Source: an uncultured Eubacteriales bacterium
GTDB taxonomy: Bacteria; Bacillota; Clostridia; Oscillospirales; UBA644
DNA length: 61,024 bases
Assembly (NCBI GenBank): GCA_934501435.1
Contig: CAKSTW010000009.1
Location: forward strand, 1 to 61,024
Reading direction: 5' to 3'
The notes beneath the pieces were generated by a model. The model searched no databases and was not told the origin of the DNA. It was given only the letters and a program-made list of their open reading frames with translations. Of the stretch, positions 45,030 through 53,800 are shown piece by piece. Position 1 is the first letter of the stretch. Every line of letters starts with the position of its first letter. Made by a program: the position numbers and the translations under genes.

Positions 45030-46376
45030 ATGAAGAGAATGAAACTTGTTTCGGCTCTCGTCATATTTCTGATCTCCGTCTTAATGCTCGTTATGGCGAC
45101 TTACGCATGGATGACCATTTCCGGCACTCCCGAAATCGCGGGTATTGCGGTAAATATCGGCGGTTCGAACACCGTCAAGATAGCCGCCGACGTCTCCTAC
45201 GAAAAGGACGGCAATATCCTGCATTATCCGTCGTATTTTGTCGATAAAATAAACTTTGCCGATCTGGAAAATTATTCCTATCTCAAAAATGTCGCGGGCT
45301 TGTCTCCTTATTCCACCGCCGACGGGATAAACTGGTTTTCCGCCACCTATTCCGACGGCAAAAACGGGACTTCGGGAAGTCTTCTTTCTCCCGAAATGTT
45401 TGTCCGCGATTCAACTCTTAAATTTGCAAACGCCGACGCTCTTCCGTCCGACGGAAGCGTTTCGGGCTGTTATGTCAGTCTTGATTTCTGGCTTGTTTCC
45501 CCGACAGATAACTGCGAGGTCAGAATCTCCGCAGGGGACGCCGCGGGCGGAAGTTTCGTTTCCGATCTTCCGCAGGTCGAAAAATCGGGCGGCAGCTATT
45601 CTCTTTCAACGCCCGAAAATATAATTTCGGCGACCGCAAGAATAGGTTTTCTCGTCAACAATGAAAAGGTGGATAACGGTTCGCTTGAAGATTATGTGAG
45701 ATCCCGGGCTTACAATTCCGTTTATCATAAACTTTACGGTATATATCAGGAAAAGGGTGAAAGTTATTTCAGAAACTCGGTTTTTACGATCTATGAACCC
45801 AACGCCACTTTCCATACAAAAAAACAGGCGAATGTCGTAACCGAAAAAGGCGCTGAAAAAAGCGAAGCGAAGAACGGCGATTATTCGGTGACTCAGCCGA
45901 TAGCGCTTGACGGCGCGGAAGTTTACCTTGCCGATATCTCCGACAGGCTCGCCGTTCAGCTGCCGTCGACCTTCAATCAGTCTTCCGACGGCTCGGACCT
46001 TCTTATAAAACAGATATTCGGCGCATACAGCCTCGGCGTTAAAAATAAAAACCTTACCGAGGACGAACTCTTTAATGATTTCTACGGAAATTATCTTCAA
46101 TATCAACTGTCCCCCTACGTTTCGAGCGGAAAATTCATAAGGAACGCGTCGGATCTCTATTCCGCGGCGGCGAACGGAACGGTTTCTTCGGAAAACGTCG
46201 AAAAACTCTCTACTGCGGGAGCTTCCGACAACGCCGTTATCGTAACTCTTGAAAAGAACGTTCCGCAGAGAATAAGAATGTATATATGGCTTGAGGGACA
46301 GGACAGCGACTGTGTAAATTCCGTCGCAGGTAAAAATATAGCGATCAATCTTGAACTTGCCGGGAGCAATGGTTAA
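45030..46376 (+). CDS. Secreted protein with SipW-type signal and WLEG-C motif
   Basis: A 448-residue protein with signal MATYAWMTISGTPEIAGI (about 22-39) of the SipW type. The mature part is beta-rich. Near the end it has MYIWLEGQDSDC and a closing AINLELA strand, as in the proteins at 39610 and 36417. It ends 3 bp before the second signal peptidase gene and has no wall anchor. Likely another structural component; function otherwise unknown. Confidence 0.78.
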   Translation: MKRMKLVSALVIFLISVLMLVMATYAWMTISGTPEIAGIAVNIGGSNTVKIAADVSYEKDGNILHYPSYFVDKINFADLENYSYLKNVAGLSPYSTADGINWFSATYSDGKNGTSGSLLSPEMFVRDSTLKFANADALPSDGSVSGCYVSLDFWLVSPTDNCEVRISAGDAAGGSFVSDLPQVEKSGGSYSLSTPENIISATARIGFLVNNEKVDNGSLEDYVRSRAYNSVYHKLYGIYQEKGESYFRNSVFTIYEPNATFHTKKQANVVTEKGAEKSEAKNGDYSVTQPIALDGAEVYLADISDRLAVQLPSTFNQSSDGSDLLIKQIFGAYSLGVKNKNLTEDELFNDFYGNYLQYQLSPYVSSGKFIRNASDLYSAAANGTVSSENVEKLSTAGASDNAVIVTLEKNVPQRIRMYIWLEGQDSDCVNSVAGKNIAINLELAGSNG

Positions 46377-46379
46377 ATA

Positions 46380-47138
46380 ATGGATAAAACAGAAACTCAG
46401 ACTTCGGACAAATCACGGCGCAAAAAGGCGGGAAACATCATTTCGTCGGCAGTGCTTGCCGCGGCGATACTTTTCTGCTTTTACGTTCTTGTCCAGGTCT
46501 CCGTCAAAGGCTACGTCTCGGTCGGCGGTTTCAGCCTTTTCCGCGTGGTTACCGGAAGCATGGAGCCGACGATAAGCACCGGTTCTCTTATTATTTCGAA
46601 AAGCGAGGATATAAACAATATCAAAGAAGGAGACATCGTCTGCTTCCGCTCAAAAGACCCCGCCCTTTTCGGAAACATCATCACCCACCGCGTAGTCGCC
46701 GTCGGATACGGCACTTCGGGCATCATGCTGAGAACGCAGGGGGACGCAAATATCACAGCCGATACTTTGCTTGTCGATAAAGAAAATTACATCGGGAAAA
46801 CCATATGGTATTCATCGGAGGGGAATTTTATGGCAGTTTTACTATCAGTCCTTACGGATAAGGTCGGCTTCTTCACCATTATTATGATACCCGTTATTCT
46901 GATCGTTACGCTTATCATAAACGAGAATATAAAGAAGATAAAAAAAGAAGTCTCTAAGGTGAAAGAGGAAGCCGAACAGCAAAATTCCGAAGAAAAACCT
47001 CTTACCGAAGACGAAATAGAGAAGATGAAAGAACAGATACGAGCCGAACTTATGGAGGAAATGACTCAAAGTGCAGAAGAAACCGAACCTGATTGCACAA
47101 CTGAATACGATAAAGACAAAGACGGCGACGTTCTTTAA
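46380..47138 (+). CDS. SipW-type signal peptidase I, second copy
   Basis: A 252-residue SipW-class signal peptidase: Ser60 in VVTGSMEPTISTG, His103 in ITHRVVAVG, Asp122 in TQGDANIT. A membrane helix at about 20-45 precedes and another (about 155-185) follows the catalytic domain. The tail is charged and contains IRAELMEEM, similar to the tail of the first copy (LKAELLADM). Having two such enzymes in one locus suggests different substrate preferences. The downstream gene starts inside its last 68 bp. Confidence 0.9.
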   Translation: MDKTETQTSDKSRRKKAGNIISSAVLAAAILFCFYVLVQVSVKGYVSVGGFSLFRVVTGSMEPTISTGSLIISKSEDINNIKEGDIVCFRSKDPALFGNIITHRVVAVGYGTSGIMLRTQGDANITADTLLVDKENYIGKTIWYSSEGNFMAVLLSVLTDKVGFFTIIMIPVILIVTLIINENIKKIKKEVSKVKEEAEQQNSEEKPLTEDEIEKMKEQIRAELMEEMTQSAEETEPDCTTEYDKDKDGDVL

Positions 47139-48975
47139 GAATAAGCTTTACAGACAGATATTTCTGAGCTCCGTCGCGGTAGTTCTGTCGGTCATTCTGA
47201 TTTTCGCCGCGACCGCCGCATGGTATAACAACGTTCTGCGCGCTTCGGGACTCAATTTCAAAGCCTCGGAGTGGGGTTTTGAGGGAAACGTCTTAATTGA
47301 CGAAAGCGTTATCAAAGCGTACCCCGGAAGCAGCGGAATTATCCCTCTTTCTGTCGAAAACATGACCGAACAGATAATATCGGTGACCGTCGACATCTCA
47401 AAAACTCCGATGTCGGAGGATTTCAGACAGAGAATGTATTTCTATGCCGACACACAGGCTGTCCTTAACGGGGAAACTGTTGACAGAGTTTATATAAACG
47501 GTTTTTCTTCCTATTCCTACACCTTGCTTCCCGGACAGACCCTTTCTTTGGCGGAGGGGTTAAGCAACAACACCGAGATAAAATGGGAATGGGTCTACGA
47601 CGTTCTCGGTTACTATTTCAGCGGAACCGTGACCTCCGCCGAAAAGACCGTTTCGGAATATCTCTCTCCCGTAATTTACGATTATGACAAAGCGACGTTC
47701 GACGACGGCGGAAACCTTCTTTCGGTCGATTCCGACACTCCGCTTTCGGATTTCCTTTATAACATTTCTTCGACGGACGGATACGAGGGCACCGTAAGCG
47801 AAAACAGCGCCGTCAACGGGTGCTTTCCCGTTTCTGTCGACGAAAACGGCAAGGGCGTATGGCTGTATCTCTGCTCCTACGGTGAAATAGAGGCGGCAAA
47901 CGCCAAAGATACCGAACTCGGTTCTTCGGAAAACTCCGAATTTTCCGCGGCGCTCAATGTCGTCGGTCAACAGCGGAAATTCGAGACAGTGACCGTCTCG
48001 AACGTTTCGGAATTCGTTTCGTCTCTTTCCGACCCGGAAGTCGAAATGGTAGCCCTTTCCTCCGACGTTTCTCTCTCTTCGACGGTGACCGTTCCGACGG
48101 GTACCGAAAAAATAATAGACCTCGGCGGTCATAAAATAACCGTCGATACCGCGGGGGATATGTTCAGAGCGGAAAATTCCTCTCTTTATTTAATGAACGG
48201 AACGGTTGAGGGCGGCGTATCGTCAAGCAACTTCGTCTGCAGCGTTACCGGAAGCGACGTTACCGTAGACAACGTTACGGTGACGGGGATTTACGGCGGC
48301 ATAAACATAAGGGACAGCGGCAGCGGAAAAGATTCCTCCGTCCATATTTCAAACAGTTCGATAACGGCAGGCACGGCTCCCGTTCTTGTCTTCGGAAACG
48401 GAGACGAGTCTTCGGGAAAGACCGTTCTTACCGTCGATTCTTCCGAACTCACAAGCACCGACTATATAGCGATCGCGGGCAATGGTACCGTTCGGTATTC
48501 GGGTACGGATATACGTATCAAAAACAGCAGAATTTCAGGGCTCTGGGCGGGTATCTTCCAGCCTCAGCAGAATTCTTCGCTTACCGTTGAAAACAGCGAG
48601 ATCTCGGGCTTTACGGGTATCGCCGTAAAGGGCGGAAGCGTTAAAATTACCGACAGTAAGGTCTCGGGTACGGATACGTCGGGCGGAAAAGTAAAACCGT
48701 CCGCTCCCGCATTTTCGAATTCGGGCTTTACCGATACGGGCGACGGCGTTTACGCCGAAACAAACTATAATTATTCGATCGACATTTCAATAACGGGCGA
48801 TAAGACCGAAATATCCGGGTTTTCCGGTTATGCGGTGAGAGTTCACGATGCAAAAGCGACCTCCTGCAGCGTTTCGGTAACGGGCGGAAAATTCTCAAGC
48901 GACGTTTCCGCGTTTGTCCCCTCGACCCACAAAACGACCCGAAACGGTTCGGTCTTCACTGTTACCGCAAATTGA
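47071..48975 (+). CDS. Secreted TasA-like/beta-helix surface protein
   Basis: A 634-residue protein with a GTG start (GGAGG upstream), overlapping the signal peptidase gene by 68 bp. The signal has a long basic start and FAATAAWYNNVL, a looser SipW-type site. Residues 50-200 resemble a camelysin-like beta domain (PLSVENMTEQIISVTVDIS). From about 310 to 610 short repeats rich in Ser, Gly and Asn (for example IRIKNSRISGL, SLTVENSEISG) form a right-handed parallel beta-helix, pectate-lyase-like without recognisable catalytic residues. It ends in a SVTGGKFSSDVSAFV repeat that also occurs in the dockerin protein at 27178. A surface or matrix role is inferred. Confidence 0.78.
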   Translation: MQKKPNLIAQLNTIKTKTATFFKNKLYRQIFLSSVAVVLSVILIFAATAAWYNNVLRASGLNFKASEWGFEGNVLIDESVIKAYPGSSGIIPLSVENMTEQIISVTVDISKTPMSEDFRQRMYFYADTQAVLNGETVDRVYINGFSSYSYTLLPGQTLSLAEGLSNNTEIKWEWVYDVLGYYFSGTVTSAEKTVSEYLSPVIYDYDKATFDDGGNLLSVDSDTPLSDFLYNISSTDGYEGTVSENSAVNGCFPVSVDENGKGVWLYLCSYGEIEAANAKDTELGSSENSEFSAALNVVGQQRKFETVTVSNVSEFVSSLSDPEVEMVALSSDVSLSSTVTVPTGTEKIIDLGGHKITVDTAGDMFRAENSSLYLMNGTVEGGVSSSNFVCSVTGSDVTVDNVTVTGIYGGINIRDSGSGKDSSVHISNSSITAGTAPVLVFGNGDESSGKTVLTVDSSELTSTDYIAIAGNGTVRYSGTDIRIKNSRISGLWAGIFQPQQNSSLTVENSEISGFTGIAVKGGSVKITDSKVSGTDTSGGKVKPSAPAFSNSGFTDTGDGVYAETNYNYSIDISITGDKTEISGFSGYAVRVHDAKATSCSVSVTGGKFSSDVSAFVPSTHKTTRNGSVFTVTAN

Positions 48976-48993
48976 CGAAAGGACGGCTTTGCG

Positions 48994-49593
48994 ATGAGAA
49001 AAAAATATAAATATCTCGTTGCTTTGCTTGTTTTGCTTGCGGCGACGGTGTTGGCGGCGGGAGTCGTCTTCGCGCGGTATTCCGCCTCCGTAAAGGGAAA
49101 TATCCCTTTTTCGGTCTTTGATTCGGAATATCTGAATATCTGCGGAACGGTAATTTCCGAAACCGAACCCCTGCCCCCGGCGCCGACGGCGTTCGTCTTT
49201 ACCGAAGAGGGCGATGCGCGGCTCGCGTTTTCCGTCGTAAACGCCAAAACTTCGACGGATATCTGCGCAAACGACCTCGAGTTTTCCGTTTATCTTACGG
49301 TGACCGACGGTTTTAACGGCGACGGACGTATTACCCTGTATCTTACCGACGGCGGAACGGTGACAGATAATTCCGTTCCGTACATCGGAAAAATCACAAA
49401 GACCGAACAGGGGAGCGCCGCGTATAACGAACAGGGTCCGGGGTATGTATGTCGGTTTTACGATGAATCGGGAAACGAGAAAACGTTCGACCTTAAAGGC
49501 GGCAGACTGTCGGCGAAAAACTTTGTTCTTTCGGTAAACGGAGACGCCGATACGTCTCTTTTCCGGCTTTCGGCTATCCCCGCCGTAAAATGA
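48994..49593 (+). CDS. Small secreted protein with ARYS-type signal
   Basis: A 199-residue protein. The signal helix ends VVFARYSASV, the ARYSA variant common among SipW-dependent proteins. The mature part is a single beta-rich domain (LEFSVYLTVTDGF, RITLYLTDGG). No anchor or named family. It is 18 bp after the beta-helix protein and 20 bp before the next gene, so co-transcribed; likely a minor subunit or cap. Confidence 0.72.
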   Translation: MRKKYKYLVALLVLLAATVLAAGVVFARYSASVKGNIPFSVFDSEYLNICGTVISETEPLPPAPTAFVFTEEGDARLAFSVVNAKTSTDICANDLEFSVYLTVTDGFNGDGRITLYLTDGGTVTDNSVPYIGKITKTEQGSAAYNEQGPGYVCRFYDESGNEKTFDLKGGRLSAKNFVLSVNGDADTSLFRLSAIPAVK

Positions 49594-49613
49594 TTTTCAG
49601 AGAGGAGTAAAAC

Positions 49614-50783
49614 GTGAAAAAGCAATATGCCCTGTCTTTCTTAATACTTCTCTTTTCTCTTCTGATGCTTCCCGCATCCGTTTTTGCGAGAGACAATTCC
49701 GTAAAAACGCTTAATATGGTTTATGAGTATCCGTCGAAAGCCCAAAGCCTTTATCTTTCGGAAAAAGGCGGCGAAGTTCTTCTCGGAACTTTGAACAGAA
49801 AAGACGACGTGACCCTTAAGATACCGATTTCGTCTACGGGCGGCGGAATTGCGGGAAACCTCTCGGTCTCGACGGAGAGCGATCTTATAACTCCCGTCGC
49901 GGAAGTTTCTTCTTTGAATATTTCCCCCGGCGGAACAGCCGAAATTCCGATATCGGTCCTTATTGAAAAACTTCCCGAAAACGGACCCGAAAACGTCGCG
50001 TTCACGGTGACTTTTTCTTACGGAAAAAAATCTCTTTCGGCAACTTTTTCGCTTACCCTTTATCCCGAAAATACGCCTGTCGGAAACTATACTTTCCCGA
50101 CGGCGGCAACCTCCGCGACATCTCTTGTAAACACGGGAAAGACCGTTCTTATAACGAAAAACAGCGCGCTGCTTTTTCTCAATGAGGCAAACGGCAAAAC
50201 AGTTCTGGCGGCTGAAAATTTCGGCAAATTCCCGAAAGGAACGGCTTATACGACTGGCGACGGAACGCGGCACACCCTCTTTTACGACGGCTATATAGAA
50301 GCCGACGGCGGTCAGTATGTTTTCATAACGTCACCGTCCGCGCTTCCCGGAAAAGTGATCGCCGATTTCGGCTCGGACGCCGTGACTCTCAGACAGACGG
50401 TCGCTTTTGATTACGCGAACGACAGTCCGCCTCTTGCTTTTTCAGATCCGAACGCGGTCATCGTCATTCCGTCGGGAAGCAAAGTCGATTTTATGCTTTC
50501 CGATAAAGAGAACGTACATGACGGCGACTGGGAAAAAACGTCGGACGGCGTTGATATATCCTATGAAATTCAAAAACTTGAAAACTCGGTCTGGACAAAA
50601 AACACCGATTTCGTCCTTTCTTCGTCACCGAATTCTTTCGGAGACAGCCCGACCGAAGGTAAGATAACTGCCGGGGCGGGACAGACTGCCGCAACCGGGA
50701 CTTACCGACTTTATGTAACGCAGAAGATCGGAAATATAATCCTTTCCGAATTATATATGCCTTTTTTCGTTACCGATAGGTAA
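49614..50783 (+). CDS. Secreted beta-rich protein with ordinary Sec signal peptide
   Basis: A 389-residue exported protein from GTG (GAGGAG upstream). The signal peptide has a normal signal peptidase I site (ASVFA, near 25), unlike the SipW-type signals around it. The mature part looks like several Ig-like domains: one at about 55-155 (IPISSTGGGIAGNLSVST, ISPGGTAEIPISV) and another near the C-terminus (ATGTYRLYVTQKIGNI). No anchor, catalytic motif or named family. A periplasm-like wall-zone helper or linker for the fibre proteins is possible. Confidence 0.72.
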   Translation: MKKQYALSFLILLFSLLMLPASVFARDNSVKTLNMVYEYPSKAQSLYLSEKGGEVLLGTLNRKDDVTLKIPISSTGGGIAGNLSVSTESDLITPVAEVSSLNISPGGTAEIPISVLIEKLPENGPENVAFTVTFSYGKKSLSATFSLTLYPENTPVGNYTFPTAATSATSLVNTGKTVLITKNSALLFLNEANGKTVLAAENFGKFPKGTAYTTGDGTRHTLFYDGYIEADGGQYVFITSPSALPGKVIADFGSDAVTLRQTVAFDYANDSPPLAFSDPNAVIVIPSGSKVDFMLSDKENVHDGDWEKTSDGVDISYEIQKLENSVWTKNTDFVLSSSPNSFGDSPTEGKITAGAGQTAATGTYRLYVTQKIGNIILSELYMPFFVTDR

Positions 50784-50821
50784 TTTACTATATTTTCATC
50801 TCACAGGAGGATTTTCTTGAA

Positions 50822-53800
50822 ATGAGAGAAACCGAAGCAAATATAAAAAAATACAGGAGTATACTGCCGAAGGCAAAGGAAAAGGTCTTCGCGGCGCTTA
50901 TGATAGCCGTGATCTCCTTAATAACGATGACTACGGCTACATTTGCGTGGCTTACTCTTGCGTGGTCTCCCGAAATTACGGGGGTCGACACGACGATAAC
51001 CGCGAACGGAAACCTGGAAATAGCGCTCTGCCCCGAAGACGGCAATGTTCCGGGCGCTTCTCAGGTCGGCGACAGCACGCTTCCGGTCGTGGAAAAGAAC
51101 GTTACGTGGGGAAATATAGTAAACCTTGCCGACGACAGTTACGGACTTGAGAATATGACCCTGCGTCCCGCAATGCTCAACCGCAGCAGCCTGCTCTCAA
51201 ATCCTCTGAGCGGCGCGACATACGGCGGCGACGGCAGAATTCAGCGACTCAATGCGGATTTCGCATATTCGAACTGGGTAAAGCCCGCAGGCGGCAACCC
51301 CGGTTATTTTGACGCGTCCAACCCGAAACCGGGCGTTCGCGCAATTTCTTCGGTCACATATACCGACGTCGAGGGCGACGCGAAGTTTTTGGAAATGGCG
51401 TCGCAGGTCCAGACCGATATAGACACCGCAAAATCAAACTTTACCTCTCTTGTCAATAATGAAAGTTTCAATAAATCCGTCGGAGGTCTTATCGGTGTTT
51501 TCGCCGCGACAAAGACGGGTAACTCAACTGCGAACTGCGTTGATTATGTCGAACCTCTCTATATGATGATGACCGAGTTCGACGAAAAAGTCATGGTCTC
51601 CGCCGGCAACGCCTACGTCAGCCTTGCAAATATGCAGAAAATGATAAAGAACGGTACTGCGACCGCAGACAACCCCGATTATACGCTTGACACCCTCTGC
51701 TCGGCTTCTGCCGCAAATCTCACAAACAACGGCGTTTCGATATCTTCTTTTGCCCAGTATAAAGTCGACAGAACAAACCTTAAAAATCAGATTGCAAAAC
51801 TCAAGATTCTTAACGATCAGGTCGCCGCAGGAACAAAAACGACGGTTTACTGGAGCGAAATTTCCGGAATAGTCAATTCCGTCGTCGATATAAATTCCGC
51901 GTTGATAGTTACAAATAAAGGCAAAACGATAAAGTGCGGAAATATCAGCATGGGTAACGCAACCGACCTTACCGGAAGCAGCGAGTCGAACCCTCATACC
52001 GCGATAGCGACAAAAGGTATCCTCAAAAATATGGACCAGCGTCTCGGCTCGGCTATCATCTCAAACAAGCCTCTTAAAGCGACTGCGACCGGAATTCCCA
52101 TTGCCGGAACCGTTACCGTTTACGCAAAATTAAAAACTGACGCCGCAGCGCCTTTCGGACTTCCGACAGACCTTGAAACGACAAAGAATTCAAAACCCGA
52201 CGCCTTTAAGGGCGGTACTCCGACAGCCGAAGACACCTACGGGCTTGCCGTCGATTTCTGGATAAGAACAAACGCTTCCTATTCGTATCTTACTCTTGAA
52301 GGAAAGCCCGTTATTCAGACAATAACAACAAGAGCGACAGCCGAGCTTTACGATGCAAACGGCGTAAAAGTGACCGTTGACCTTTATACCGCGAACGGAA
52401 AATATACCGACCCGAACACCGGCGAAGAGGTTACGATAAAAGACGTCACGATATATAAAAAGGATAGCGACTACTATTATCTCGAAAGTTACTACGGAGA
52501 TCCCGCCGCAAAGATCCCGAACGAATATATTGACGGCACTCCCAAGGAAAAATTCAATACCGAAGAAATAGTCCTCGGATACGAAGGTGAAAACCGTATC
52601 TGGCAGGACGACCCCAACATAACCAAAAACAGCACTTCTCAGGGCATGGGCAGCTGCTATACTTTCTATGCCGAGACCCCGTCCGACATGGCGCAGAGCC
52701 TTGAACTCCTCAAGGCGATGAAAATAGCGCTCATTTCCGAAGACGGAAATATCCTTACCGAAGCCGTAATGGATACCGAACATTATTATGCGATAAACGG
52801 ACGCGTGACCGTCCCCATTATCGTCGATTCTTCGAGTATAACCGTTACGAATTCCGAGGGCGAACAGATAAACGCGATAACCGCGCTTGAAAGAAACGTT
52901 CCCCTTAAGATCACGGCGGTCGTTTACCTTGACGGTACCGTTCTTACAAACGATAAAGTCCTTTCCTCCGCCGATATTCAGGGACAATTAAATCTCCAGT
53001 TCGGTTCGACAGCCGACCTCAACGCGATAAGAAACGAAAAACTCGAACTTGCCGAAAGAAGCGTTACCGCGACCGTCGATAAGACCGAATTCAACTATGA
53101 TACCGACAGCAATATGCAGACAAACGTAACAGTGACCGTAACGGGCGACCAGCCGAACAAGGTCACCGCAACGTTCCTGCGCGCAGTAAACTCGACCCAG
53201 GGTTCCCGCGAAGAAGAAATAACCTTCACAAAGACGGGAGACAAATGGGTGGCAGTTCAGAAATTTGCATATCCCGGAACTTACGTTTTGCGCACGGTCC
53301 GTCTTGACGGCGTCGATTACGACCTTGAAAATCCCGTAACCGTAACCGTCAGGGGCTTTGCTCTCCGAAGTCTCGCAGTTCCCGTCTGCGACGAAAACGG
53401 CAAGGCTACTTTGCTTACCGCCGAATCGTCGGCGTCTGCCGACGTCAACCTGCGTTTCGTTTCGGACGACCCGACAAAGATACCGCAGACCGTTCAGGCT
53501 ATCTTTATGACCGACGATAACGTTTCGTCTGCGGCGACCCTCAAATACGATTCGACTTCCATGCTGTGGACAGGCACGGTCACCTTCAACACTTCGGGCG
53601 TATATAAGTTCGACTATCTTATCCTTGACGGAAAATATTACGAACTTGCCGATAACTATAAGAAGGAAATAACCGTTTACGTCGGTCTTAAAACGAGAGT
53701 ATGGTTCGAACAGGAGACCAAATTCACGTTCGAAAACCCCGTAACGCTTGACCTTTCCGCAATAATTACGGACAATAACGGCAACGCGCTTGAAGCGCTG

